From an uncultured Alphaproteobacteria bacterium (GTDB taxonomy: Bacteria; Pseudomonadota; Alphaproteobacteria; HIMB59; GCA-002718135), in assembly GCA_902530685.1 (NCBI GenBank), contig CACAAZ010000008.1, positions 1 through 49,808 on the forward strand: 49,808 nucleotides of DNA. Reading direction: 5' to 3'. The translations under genes and the position numbers were made by a program. Positions 15,979 to 24,648 of the stretch are shown here, piece after piece. Positions within the stretch are counted from its first letter, which is position 1. Each line of letters opens with the position of its first letter. Under the pieces are notes generated by a model. The model had not been told where the DNA came from. It did not search any database and was given only the letters and a program-made list of their open reading frames with translations.

Positions 15979-17232
15979 TTACATAAGATCGTTTATTTCT
16001 TCCATCATTTCTTCTTGAAGATCCCCCATATCATCAGCGTCGCCTGTAGCAATTTCTTCTGTGTAATCATAGATTACCTGTGTAACAGCTAATCCATTTT
16101 CTCCAGGATATGCAAACCAATCTGCAAGAAGTGGAAGTTGTTCAACTGCAGTAAGTTTATTAGGGTTTTTACTATAGAAATCACCTAATAATTCATTCGC
16201 TGCTTTGTTTGGTGGAACATATCCAGTTGTTTCAGCAACTAATGCAGCACCGATACCTGATGTAATGAACTTTAAGAAAGTCCATGCAGCATCAACTCTT
16301 GCTGGATCATCAGATGTAGACACTAACATTGCAGCGTTTCCACCTGCTGGTAATCTTGCTGGTGTTCCATTGTTAACTCCAGCCATTCCAGGGAATGGTG
16401 CAGTTTTTAAAACAAAGTCTGCCTTTGCAGCATTAACTGAACCCAAGCTTGAAGTAGACCAGAACATCATACCAATAGTACCTGCGTTAAACGCAGCTTG
16501 ACCATCAGCAATTGAATAGTTTGGCATATTACATCCGCTCATGATTGCTTTCATTTGCTCTAACGTTGCAAGTCCTGCATCACCACCCATATTTACAGCT
16601 CCATCTTTAACCATTGGAACATTCTGAGTGTGCATTAATGCTTGGTGGAACCAGTTACCTGTGATGTTCCAACCAAAGTATAGAGTTCCTTTACCTGCTG
16701 CTTCCAATTTATTACATGCTGCAATAACTTCGTCCCAGTTAGTTGGAATACTATTTACACCTGCTTCAGCTAATAAATCCATGTTATAATATCCAACTGG
16801 CGTTGATACAGAAAATGGTAATCCATAAACTTCACCACCAAATGTTGAAAGACTTAACATAGCAGAATGGTAACCATCTTTTTCAAAAGCAGCTTCTTTT
16901 GCAATAAATGGCTCTAAAGACTTAGCAATACCTTTGTCAACTAGAGGTGCTTGTCTGTTAAGACCTTGCATTGTTACATCTGGTAAATTACCTGAAGTAG
17001 ACTCTCTGAAGATTGTTGCAGTTGCATCCTCATAGTTTTCATAAGTTGCTCTAAATTTAACTTGAATATCTGGATGTGCTTTTTCAAACTCTGGCATAAT
17101 AGCTTGAAAAGTTACATCGAATAATCCTGAATAAGGATAAGCTACTTCTATTTCAATAGACTTAGCTGAATTAACAGAACCATAAAAACCAAAAGCTAAT
17201 ACGGCAGCTAATCCTGTAATTAATTTTTTCAT
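15979..17232 (-). CDS. ABC transporter family-1 solute-binding protein (UgpB-like)
   Basis: A 417-residue periplasmic binding protein with a signal peptide (MKKLITGLAAVLAFGFYGS, cleavage probably after VNSA). The body has family-1 features: GLPFSVSTPVGYYNMDLLAEAG and AAFNAGTIGMMFWSTSS. It is the likely ligand receptor for the Ugp-type permeases encoded 3 kb away on the other strand. UgpB-type proteins bind glycerol-3-phosphate or glycerophosphodiesters; here the phosphonate neighbours suggest a related phosphonate ligand. Base composition is less AT-rich than surrounding genes, as expected for a highly expressed gene. It has its own Pho-box-like leader and terminator. Confidence 0.85.
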   Translation of the reverse strand: MKKLITGLAAVLAFGFYGSVNSAKSIEIEVAYPYSGLFDVTFQAIMPEFEKAHPDIQVKFRATYENYEDATATIFRESTSGNLPDVTMQGLNRQAPLVDKGIAKSLEPFIAKEAAFEKDGYHSAMLSLSTFGGEVYGLPFSVSTPVGYYNMDLLAEAGVNSIPTNWDEVIAACNKLEAAGKGTLYFGWNITGNWFHQALMHTQNVPMVKDGAVNMGGDAGLATLEQMKAIMSGCNMPNYSIADGQAAFNAGTIGMMFWSTSSLGSVNAAKADFVLKTAPFPGMAGVNNGTPARLPAGGNAAMLVSTSDDPARVDAAWTFLKFITSGIGAALVAETTGYVPPNKAANELLGDFYSKNPNKLTAVEQLPLLADWFAYPGENGLAVTQVIYDYTEEIATGDADDMGDLQEEMMEEINDLM

Positions 17233-17281
17233 TTAATCCCTCCGATTCAAATATAATAATTAATCTAACACGTAGCCTCAA

Positions 17282-17314
17282 AGGGTTACAATTTTATTAC
17301 GAAAATATTACTAA
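17282..17314 (-). promoter_or_regulatory. Pho-box-like triple 11-bp repeat before the binding protein
   Basis: Read on the minus strand, three consecutive 11-mers appear: TTAGTAATATT, TTCGTAATAAA and ATTGTAACCCT. They share a GTAA core at fixed 11-bp phase, the layout of PhoB half-sites. The array lies 50-82 bp before the start of the UgpB-like gene. It is the only conspicuous pattern in the 137-bp gap. A good Shine-Dalgarno (GGAGGG) precedes the ATG. Confidence 0.5.
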
Positions 17315-17369
17315 AAAATAAGCTTATTTTTCCACAGCATTAAGAAAAATTAGAGAAAAACTGGTTTAT

Positions 17370-18812
17370 TTACCAAGGTAGCGAAAAGGTTTTTACATTA
17401 GTAAAACTTTTCATTGCTTCAATAACACCCTCTTTGTAACCAAGACCTGAATCTTTAATTCCTCCAAAAGGAGACATTTCAATTCTATAACCTGGAACCT
17501 CCCAAATATTTACCGTACCAACATTTAAACCTTGAATATATTTTTTTGCTCGCATGAAGTTATTTGTACATACACCAGATGATAATCCGAATGCGGTTGA
17601 ATTAGATATTTTCATTACAGCATCATCGTCATTAGGCACACGAATGATTGGGATAACTGGACCAAATGTTTCTTCTAAAACTAATTCACTTTTAGGATCA
17701 ACATGATCTACAACTATTGGAGGTAACAAAGCACCCTTTCTTCCAGGGTGATATAAAATTTTTGCGCCGTCTTCTTCAGCCATAGAAACTCTTTTATCAA
17801 AAAGTTCTGCAGCTTGAGCATTAACAACTGTACCTAAGTCTGTTTCCATATTCATAGGATCACCAAATTTAATTTTCTTAGCACGCTCAAGAGCCATTTC
17901 AACAAATTGATCTGCAATAGATTCTTGAACCAGTATTCTTTTAACAGCTGTACAACGTTGACCAGAATTTTTCGTTGCTCCCGTAACAGCTAGCTCAACA
18001 GCTTTTTTAAGATCATCACCGTCTAAGTCATTTAAAACAATTAATGGATCATTACCACCTAGCTCAAGAACTGTTCTTTTGTATCCAGCTTGTTCAGCAA
18101 TTAATTTTCCTACACCTACACTACCTGTAAAAGTAATGAGATCAATATTTGGATTCTTGATCATTTCTGATCCGATATCTTGAGGCCATCCAGTTACAAC
18201 TGAAAACATTTCTGGTGGCAGACCTGCTTCATATAAAACATCAGCGAGTACCATTGCTGTTAAAGGTGTTAATTCTGTCTGCTTACATACTGTACAATTA
18301 TTAGTTGCAATTGAAGGAGCAATTTTATGTGCTACCATATTCAAAGGGTGATTAAAAGGAGTGATTGCTGAAATTGCCGTTAAAGGTTCTCTTATGGTAA
18401 ATATTTTTCTCGCTTTTCCATGTGGAGTTAAATCACAAGAAAATATTTCTCCATCATCAAGAATACAAAGTTGAGCCGTTAATGAAAATACATCAAAAGC
18501 TCTTCCTACTTCGTATAGAGAATCTTGTTTTGAAATACCAAGTTCTAAAGTAATAATATCAGAAATTTCTTCTTTTCTTTTAACAAGTACTTCTGCAGCA
18601 GTTTGAAGAATTTTTTGTCTCTCGTATCTTGTAAGTTTAGGTTGGTAATTTGCAGCAATATCTAAAGCCTTTCTTGCATGCTCTGCAGTACCGGCAGGAA
18701 CAGTTCCGATTACTTCACCTGTAAAAGGGTACTCAACATTTATTGTTTTATCTGAAGTAACTTTTTCTCCAGCAATACGCATTGCTTCATTAATCATTTT
18801 TTTGTGCATCAT
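17370..18812 (-). CDS. phnY: Phosphonoacetaldehyde dehydrogenase
   Basis: A 480-residue NAD(P)-dependent aldehyde dehydrogenase. The catalytic glutamate is in [11 protein letters not shown] near residue 254, and the nucleophilic cysteine in [11 protein letters not shown] near residue 288. The C-terminal ESFGP-type motif reads [10 protein letters not shown]. PhnY oxidises phosphonoacetaldehyde to phosphonoacetate. The call rests on its ATGA overlap with phnA and on phnW in the same island; the ALDH fold alone would not give the substrate. The N-terminus offers alternative Met codons (MMHKKM). Confidence 0.85.
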   Translation of the reverse strand: MMHKKMINEAMRIAGEKVTSDKTINVEYPFTGEVIGTVPAGTAEHARKALDIAANYQPKLTRYERQKILQTAAEVLVKRKEEISDIITLELGISKQDSLYEVGRAFDVFSLTAQLCILDDGEIFSCDLTPHGKARKIFTIREPLTAISAITPFNHPLNMVAHKIAPSIATNNCTVCKQTELTPLTAMVLADVLYEAGLPPEMFSVVTGWPQDIGSEMIKNPNIDLITFTGSVGVGKLIAEQAGYKRTVLELGGNDPLIVLNDLDGDDLKKAVELAVTGATKNSGQRCTAVKRILVQESIADQFVEMALERAKKIKFGDPMNMETDLGTVVNAQAAELFDKRVSMAEEDGAKILYHPGRKGALLPPIVVDHVDPKSELVLEETFGPVIPIIRVPNDDDAVMKISNSTAFGLSSGVCTNNFMRAKKYIQGLNVGTVNIWEVPGYRIEMSPFGGIKDSGLGYKEGVIEAMKSFTNVKTFSLPW

Positions 18813-20050
18813 AGGGCTCCATTTATTGCATAATAAAATGCATCATAGTTATATAATTGTTTGCTAGTATCTAAGTTTTGTAATTTTAAATTTGATATGA
18901 ATGGAACTTCTCTTTCATGGAGTCCTCCATGAGAACGTAAAGGTTCATTTAATCCAGAAAGATTGTGTTTATCTTCCGATGAACCAATAGTCATAAATTC
19001 TGAAGACATACATATAATATCCCCCATTCTATCAGGAGGTAAATTATAAGTAGAACATCCTTCATCTTTTGTTAAAACAACTTCTATATCTTTTATTTCT
19101 TGAATAGCGTTTACAACTAAATCAACCTTGCTCTTGTCTTCTAAATAAATTGTTGCAAAAGAACCAAGTGAACCATGATGAACGACATATGGATCTGTAA
19201 TTGGTAGGATGACTTTAGCCATGTTTGGTTCAAATTTTTTATCTAAATAATCTTGTAAAAATATTGCATTAGGTGAACCATCTTCTTTTGATTTTGGTTT
19301 CATACCGTGATCTGCTGTGATGATTATAGAAACATTCTCCTTATTTAAAAGACCAATATATTTATCAAACATTGCATAAAATTTATTTGCTGTTTCATTT
19401 CCTGGTGCATATTTGTGTTGAATATAATCTGTAGTAGATAGATACATGATATTTGGTTTGAACTCTTCAAGAAGCTTTACACCTGCAGCCATTACAAATT
19501 CAGAAAGTCCTTCAGAATATACTTCTGGCACTGGCATCCCCAACCAATCGTTTACATTATCTATACCATTGAGATCTTTTGTTGCTTGATCAGATTTTTC
19601 AGCAGAAAAACAAATAGCTCTCTCATCATCAAAACTTAATCCGTTTCCTAAAAGTGTTCTCAACTTGTCTTTTGCAGTAACAAGAGCAATTTTAGAACCA
19701 GAATTGTAAAATTTTTCAAAAATAGTTGGTGCTCGCATATATTTTGGGTCATTCATCATTACTTCTTCACCAGTCTCAGGTGTATAAAAGAAGTTTCCAC
19801 ATATACCGTGTACAGAACTTGGTTGGCCTGTCACAATCGAAATATTATTAGGATTTGTAAAACTTGGAATAGCACTGTGAACTAGTAGATTTTCACCACT
19901 TGCAATTAATTTATCAAGATTTGGTGTAAGATTTGATTTTGATGCTTCTTCGAGATACTCTTTTTGACTACCATCAAGGCATATAACAATTGCAGTTTTT
20001 GAGAAAGAGCTTGGATATTCTCTTTTATTAATTTCTAAATTATCTGACAC
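18809..20050 (-). CDS. phnA: Phosphonoacetate hydrolase
   Basis: A 413-residue member of the alkaline-phosphatase/nucleotide pyrophosphatase superfamily. IVICLDGS (first metal Asp), [14 protein letters not shown] (nucleophilic Thr near residue 63), [12 protein letters not shown] and [10 protein letters not shown] (metal Asp/His), and [12 protein letters not shown] (His) match phosphonoacetate hydrolase. It cleaves the C-P bond of phosphonoacetate to acetate and phosphate, and needs no phosphate starvation lyase. It is the first gene of the phnA-phnY unit. Its start is 176 bp from the divergent ABC transporter, and that gap holds a Pho-box-like array. Confidence 0.92.
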   Translation of the reverse strand: MSDNLEINKREYPSSFSKTAIVICLDGSQKEYLEEASKSNLTPNLDKLIASGENLLVHSAIPSFTNPNNISIVTGQPSSVHGICGNFFYTPETGEEVMMNDPKYMRAPTIFEKFYNSGSKIALVTAKDKLRTLLGNGLSFDDERAICFSAEKSDQATKDLNGIDNVNDWLGMPVPEVYSEGLSEFVMAAGVKLLEEFKPNIMYLSTTDYIQHKYAPGNETANKFYAMFDKYIGLLNKENVSIIITADHGMKPKSKEDGSPNAIFLQDYLDKKFEPNMAKVILPITDPYVVHHGSLGSFATIYLEDKSKVDLVVNAIQEIKDIEVVLTKDEGCSTYNLPPDRMGDIICMSSEFMTIGSSEDKHNLSGLNEPLRSHGGLHEREVPFISNLKLQNLDTSKQLYNYDAFYYAINGAL

Positions 20051-20127
20051 TATTTCAACTAATATATATTATTAAAAATACGAATTTATAGTTATCTGCT
20101 AATTAAACTCAATCATAATTTGAATAT

Positions 20128-20160
20128 TTGTTAATAAAATTGAAATAAAACTGAAATAAA
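20128..20160 (+). promoter_or_regulatory. Pho-box-like triple 11-bp repeat between phnA and the ABC operon
   Basis: Three adjacent 11-mers, TTGTTAATAAA, ATTGAAATAAA and ACTGAAATAAA, occur in phase; the last two give TTGAAATAAAACTGAAAT (20140-20157), close to the E. coli Pho box CTGTCATAAAACTGTCAT in layout. A TATTCT at 20172 sits 11 bp further on, about where the -10 of a PhoB-activated promoter belongs. It is placed to drive the plus-strand transporter operon and possibly the divergent phnA-phnY. Confidence 0.55.
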
Positions 20161-20226
20161 TAGATTTAAAATATTCTCAAATTTAATAAAATTTTGTAGA
20201 TTAAAGTTAAGATACAGGGGGAATGA

Positions 20227-21360
20227 GTGGGGACAATATCACTTAAAAATATTTCAAAGTCATTTGGGTCTACACAAGTACTTAATAATTTGAATGTTGA
20301 TATAAACGATGGAGAATTCTTAACATTAGTTGGTCCATCTGGTTGCGGTAAATCCACGTTACTTAGAATAATTGCAGGATTGGAACAGCAGACTTCAGGT
20401 GATGTATTAATAGATAATAAAAATGTAAATAGAGTTAGAGCAAGTGAAAGAGATTTGGCAATGGTCTTCCAATCATATGCTCTTTATCCTCATCTCACAG
20501 TCAGAAGAAATTTAGAAACTCCATTAAGACTAAGAGATTATAATGCATTTGAAAGACTACCCTTGATTGGTAATTTTTCTCCAAGCAAAAAAGAGAAAAC
20601 AGAATCTATAAATCAATTAGTAAATAAAACTTCTGAAACTCTAAAAATTTCAGAACTATTAGATAGAAAACCAGGACAATTGTCAGGTGGTCAAAGACAA
20701 AGAGTTGCTCTTGGTCGTGCTATGGTTAGAGAGCCTGTTGCCTTTTTAATGGATGAACCTCTTTCAAATTTAGATGCAGCTCTGAGAGTTCACATGCGAT
20801 CTGAACTATCTGAACTTCATAATTCACTTAAAACTACTTTTGTTTACGTAACACATGATCAAGCAGAAGCGTTAACTATGTCTTCTCGAATGGCTGTTAT
20901 GATTGATGGAAATTTATTACAACTAGATACACCTCAAGAAGTATATGACAATCCTTCCTCATTAAGTGTGGCTCAGTTTGTTGGAAGTCCAAAAATAAAT
21001 ATATTTAAAGGAACTGCGGACTCAAGTGGGACAGTAAGTTTTCTCAACGTTAATTTAAAAAGAAAAAGTTCTGAAAGTAATACAGATTTACATATTGGTA
21101 TTCGACCAGAACATTTAGAAATTACAAATGAAAGTAATGAAAATACATTTAGTGGAACAGTTGCATATAGAGAAAATTTAGGTTCAGATATTTTCTTTCA
21201 TGTAAATATTGAAGACGGTTCAAATAAAATAATTGTAAGGGGCTTACCACAATTGACACACCAAATTTCAAACGGTTCTAGTGTGAATATTAAAAGAGTT
21301 TCAGATAAAGCATTACTATTTAATCAAGCAGGAATGAGAGTGCAATTTACTAATGCATAA
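20227..21360 (+). CDS. Ugp-type ABC transporter ATPase
   Basis: A 377-residue ATPase of the MalK/UgpC subfamily starting at GTG; AGGGGGA 6 bp upstream is the Shine-Dalgarno, and the nearby ATG at 20223 is out of frame and stops quickly. Walker A (GPSGCGKST, ~38-46), Q-loop (VFQSYALYPH), signature (LSGGQRQRVALGRAMV) and Walker B (AFLMDEPLSNLD) are complete. A C-terminal OB/TOBE regulatory domain follows (IGIRPEHLEI). Between Q-loop and signature there is an unusual ~20-residue insertion (around FERLPLIGNFSPSKKEKTE). It energises the two permeases downstream. Confidence 0.9.
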   Translation: MGTISLKNISKSFGSTQVLNNLNVDINDGEFLTLVGPSGCGKSTLLRIIAGLEQQTSGDVLIDNKNVNRVRASERDLAMVFQSYALYPHLTVRRNLETPLRLRDYNAFERLPLIGNFSPSKKEKTESINQLVNKTSETLKISELLDRKPGQLSGGQRQRVALGRAMVREPVAFLMDEPLSNLDAALRVHMRSELSELHNSLKTTFVYVTHDQAEALTMSSRMAVMIDGNLLQLDTPQEVYDNPSSLSVAQFVGSPKINIFKGTADSSGTVSFLNVNLKRKSSESNTDLHIGIRPEHLEITNESNENTFSGTVAYRENLGSDIFFHVNIEDGSNKIIVRGLPQLTHQISNGSSVNIKRVSDKALLFNQAGMRVQFTNA

Positions 21361-22309
21361 TTCAAAAGCTCACATATGGTTTATTGCACCAGCAATCATA
21401 CTGATGATAATTATTTTAATCTTTCCTCTTTTTCTTGCAGGAGGAATTTCTTTTACTGACTACAATTTAGGAAACAAAACATTCGACTGGGTTGGACTAG
21501 AAAATTATGACAAGATGTTCAATCGAAAAACATATGTCAAAATGATTTGGGCCACAGCGACGTATGTTATTGTTGTCGTTCCAATTTCTGTTGTACTTGG
21601 ATTATGTGCTGCTATGCTCTTAAATTCACTAAGGTTTGGCGCTGATATATATAAAACAATTTTTTTTCTTCCAGTTATGGCAACTCTTCTTGCAATGGCA
21701 ATTGCATGGGAATTTACTCTTCATCCAACATTAGGAATTGTAAATAGTTTTTTAGCGAATGGATGTGGAGGAGTTAGAGAATTCATTCTTGGTTTTCATT
21801 GGTTGCCATGGGTAGACTCACAAGAAAGCTGGTATGCTGTAGCATGTGCAAACAACATGGATTTTCCATATTGGTTAAAACAAAAAAATACTGCGATTTG
21901 GACAGTATGTTTCATAGGAATTTGGCAGGCTTTTGGTTTTAATATGGTTTTATATTTAGCTGGCTTAACAAGTATACCAAGGGAGTTATACCAAGCTGCA
22001 GAAATGGACGGGGCTAAATCTACATGGGAGCAATTTAAACTTGTTACATGGCCAATGCTTGGTCCAACAACATTGTTTGTTGTCACTATTACTACCATTA
22101 GAACATTTCAGGTATTTGATACAATCGAAATACTCACCAAAGGTGGTCCATCAAAAACAACGTATGTCATGATGTATGCGATCTTTGAAAAAGCTATTCA
22201 ACAAAACTTAACAAGTATCGGTGCAGCAATCACCGTTGTCTTTATTGGATTTATTCTCGTGTTAACGTTTTTCCAAAGATATGTCATTGAGAAGAGGGTT
22301 CATTATTAA
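21353..22309 (+). CDS. Ugp-type ABC permease (UgpA-like)
   Basis: A 318-residue MalF/UgpA-like inner-membrane permease with six predicted helices. The EAA loop that contacts the ATPase reads AAEMDGAKSTWEQFKLVTWPML near residue 219. An additional ~40-residue periplasmic segment with two cysteines (NGCGG ... VACANN) lies between helices 3 and 4, longer than in E. coli UgpA. Start overlaps the ATPase gene by 8 bp, and the stop shares a base with the next gene. Confidence 0.88.
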   Translation: MHNSKAHIWFIAPAIILMIIILIFPLFLAGGISFTDYNLGNKTFDWVGLENYDKMFNRKTYVKMIWATATYVIVVVPISVVLGLCAAMLLNSLRFGADIYKTIFFLPVMATLLAMAIAWEFTLHPTLGIVNSFLANGCGGVREFILGFHWLPWVDSQESWYAVACANNMDFPYWLKQKNTAIWTVCFIGIWQAFGFNMVLYLAGLTSIPRELYQAAEMDGAKSTWEQFKLVTWPMLGPTTLFVVTITTIRTFQVFDTIEILTKGGPSKTTYVMMYAIFEKAIQQNLTSIGAAITVVFIGFILVLTFFQRYVIEKRVHY

Positions 22310-23202
22310 TGGAAGCTAAACAATATATTGGGGAAGGTTGGAAACATGCAATCTTAATTATTGGTGCTATCGTAGTGATGCTCCCTTTTTATATGATGGT
22401 TTCTATGTCATTAAAATCTCAGCAAGAAATCCAATCAATTTCTGGTGGTCTTATTGGTGCGCAAGAAACTCAAACGTTTCCTGTATGTGTTAAAACTGGT
22501 TATTCAGAAGAAACATGTACAATGAAGCCATATCAATACAACTATTGGTTCGCTTTTGAAAAAGCTCCTATTCCTAGATACTTAATGAATGGTGTCATTG
22601 TTACTTTATCAATCTTCATCATTCAGGTTCTAGTCGCCTTACCGTGCGCGTATGCACTCGCCAAGTTACGGTTTTACGGACGAGAATTTGTTTTCTCGAT
22701 GGTTTTATTTTGCTTGCTCATTCCAGTTCACGGAATTGCACTTCCATTATATGTTATGTTGGCCCAGGCAGGACTGGTTGACACCTATTCCGCCTTAATA
22801 CTCCCCTGGACCATATCGGTGTTTGGAATCTTTTTAATGCGGCAATTCTTTATGACTGTGCCCGATGAATTAATTGATGCCGCCAGGATGGATGGCATGG
22901 GAGAGTACGCAATCGTATGGAAAGTAATGCTTCCAACTGCAATACCAGCGTTACTTGCTTTTGCAATATTCTCAGTTGTTGCACACTGGAATGATTATTT
23001 CTGGCCTCGTATGGTAATAACAGGAAATAGAGATCTCTTTACTCCACCACTTGGTATAAGAGAATTCAGAGGTGGAATTGATAGTGACGAATTTGGCCCT
23101 ATGATGGCTTCGATAGTTACAGTAACAGTTCCCCTTATAGTTGCTTTTATAATCGCGCAAAAACGATTTATTGAAGGAATTACTTTGACAGGCATGAAGT
23201 AA
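22309..23202 (+). CDS. Ugp-type ABC permease (UgpE-like)
   Basis: A 297-residue MalG/UgpE-like permease. The EAA motif is DAARMDGMGEYAIVWKVMLPT near residue 192, followed by the last helices and a typical family end (RFIEGITLTGMK). After the first helix there is a periplasmic insertion of roughly 30 residues with a cysteine pair (CVKTGYSEETC), not seen in standard UgpE. Forms the heterodimeric pore with the preceding permease. Confidence 0.88.
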   Translation: MEAKQYIGEGWKHAILIIGAIVVMLPFYMMVSMSLKSQQEIQSISGGLIGAQETQTFPVCVKTGYSEETCTMKPYQYNYWFAFEKAPIPRYLMNGVIVTLSIFIIQVLVALPCAYALAKLRFYGREFVFSMVLFCLLIPVHGIALPLYVMLAQAGLVDTYSALILPWTISVFGIFLMRQFFMTVPDELIDAARMDGMGEYAIVWKVMLPTAIPALLAFAIFSVVAHWNDYFWPRMVITGNRDLFTPPLGIREFRGGIDSDEFGPMMASIVTVTVPLIVAFIIAQKRFIEGITLTGMK

Positions 23203-23216
23203 ATTCTTATCTGCTG

Positions 23217-24065
23217 ATGACATTGTCAGTAAATTTTATTTTTATCCTAATTCTTGTTTCTGCTCTATGTCATGCAGTTTGGAGTGCTATAATAAAATCA
23301 AGTAAGAACCCTTTATCGTTAATGGGTATAACATCTGTCTTAGAAGTTACTATTTTTTTACCTTTAACATTTACTGTTCCATTTCCAACTTTAGAAGTTT
23401 GGTATTTTTTAATTGCAACCGTAATCATTCATGTCTTCTACAGACTAAATGTTATCTACTCATATAGGTACGGTGATCTCTCTTACATATATCCAATTTC
23501 TAGAGGAAGTTCATGTTTGTTTGTAGCAATCATTAGTATTTTATTTTTAAGTTCTGATATTAGTGTTGCTGGTTTTGTAGGAATATTAATTGTTTGTATT
23601 GGATTATTTTTAATTTCTTATGCTAAAAATTTATCTTTTAACTTTAGAGGTTTTGCTCTTGCAATATCAACGGCTATTCTAATTACTGCTTACACTTTAG
23701 TTGACGGGGTCGGGGTTAGACTTTCTGAAAATGGTTTTTCTTATATTTACTGGCTTTTCACACTTAATGGAATACCTTTACTAATTATTGGTTTGATCTC
23801 TAAAGATGGTTTACGAAAAAGAGAAACATACACTTTTAGATCAGGGATTGCTGCTGGTGTATTTGCAACAAGTAGTTACGCAATTGTTGTTTGGAGTATG
23901 CAATTTATAGAAATAGCTTATGTCTCTAGTATTAGAGAAATAAGCATTGTGTTTGCAGCAATTATTGGAATGCTTTTTTTATTTGAGAAGAATGCAAAAT
24001 CTCGAATAATACCTTCTATTTTAATAGTGAGTGGTATTTCGGTTGTTTATTTTCAAATTCTATAA
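23217..24065 (+). CDS. EamA/DMT-family permease
   Basis: A 282-residue protein with about ten hydrophobic helices arranged as two EamA repeats; ALCHAVWSAIIKSSKNPL opens the first repeat, and SSYAIVVWSMQFIEIAYVSSIREISIVFAAIIG is the second-repeat signature. DMT carriers move metabolites across the inner membrane, often as exporters. It begins 14 bp after the ABC permease and ends the operon, so its substrate may relate to phosphonate breakdown (for example export of an end product), but nothing in the sequence shows this. Confidence 0.75.
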   Translation: MTLSVNFIFILILVSALCHAVWSAIIKSSKNPLSLMGITSVLEVTIFLPLTFTVPFPTLEVWYFLIATVIIHVFYRLNVIYSYRYGDLSYIYPISRGSSCLFVAIISILFLSSDISVAGFVGILIVCIGLFLISYAKNLSFNFRGFALAISTAILITAYTLVDGVGVRLSENGFSYIYWLFTLNGIPLLIIGLISKDGLRKRETYTFRSGIAAGVFATSSYAIVVWSMQFIEIAYVSSIREISIVFAAIIGMLFLFEKNAKSRIIPSILIVSGISVVYFQIL

Positions 24066-24100
24066 GGAAAAAATATAGACTTTTTGCACGAAAATTTTAT

Positions 24101-24271
24101 ATGACTTTTATGACTGAGGATATTGTGGAAGTAGATCCAAAAATCGAAACTATCTCTTGCGATGGTGGTGAAGATGGTTTAGGACATCCCGCAGTTTATT
24201 ATACCTTCAATAATGAGAACAAAATTGTTTGTGGTTATTGTGGTAAAATATTTATAAAAAAAGAAGAGTAG
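24101..24271 (+). CDS. Small NDUFS6-like zinc-finger protein (zf-CHCC)
   Basis: A 56-residue ORF starting ATG at 24101 (a second ATG three codons on is equally possible). The pattern ISCDGGEDGLGHPAVYYTF ... VCGYCGKIF gives the Cys-x8-His ... Cys-x2-Cys zinc site of the zf-CHCC family, homologous to mitochondrial complex I subunit NDUFS6. Such short proteins are widespread in Alphaproteobacteria. It is followed 2 bp later by the FYDLN-type gene. Confidence 0.8.
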   Translation: MTFMTEDIVEVDPKIETISCDGGEDGLGHPAVYYTFNNENKIVCGYCGKIFIKKEE

Positions 24272-24273
24272 AA

Positions 24274-24627
24274 ATGTACAAAGAATCTTGGGGTGAAAAA
24301 AGAATATGTCCAATGTGTAGTAAGCAATACTACGACTTAGGAAGAACAGAACTGGAGTGTCCAGAATGTGGTAAAGTAATTGAAGTAACTACTATGACCA
24401 GACCAAGACGTGGAAGAAAACCTGGAAGCACTAATGCTGCTCCTCTAACAAATCCTATACCTCCAAAACCAAAAGAAAAAGATGATGATCTTGATATCGA
24501 TAATTTGGATTTGGATAACAACGAAGACAATCTTGAGGATGATACTGTTTTATTAGAAGATGAAACAGAAATTGATCCAATAGCCGAAGGTATAAAACCT
24601 AAAGAAGACGGCGAAGAAGAATACTAG
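24274..24627 (+). CDS. FYDLN-type acidic zinc-ribbon protein
   Basis: A 117-residue protein of the alphaproteobacterial TIGR02300/FYDLN family. The N-terminal zinc ribbon is RICPMCSKQYYDLGR ... LECPECGKVIE (two CPxC pairs), and the C-terminal half is strongly acidic (DDDLDIDNLDLDNNEDN). The signature FYDL reads YYDL here. Function is unknown. Its presence is one of the better lineage markers in the window. Confidence 0.85.
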   Translation: MYKESWGEKRICPMCSKQYYDLGRTELECPECGKVIEVTTMTRPRRGRKPGSTNAAPLTNPIPPKPKEKDDDLDIDNLDLDNNEDNLEDDTVLLEDETEIDPIAEGIKPKEDGEEEY

Positions 24628-24648
24628 AATTTCAATAAAAATTTAAAA

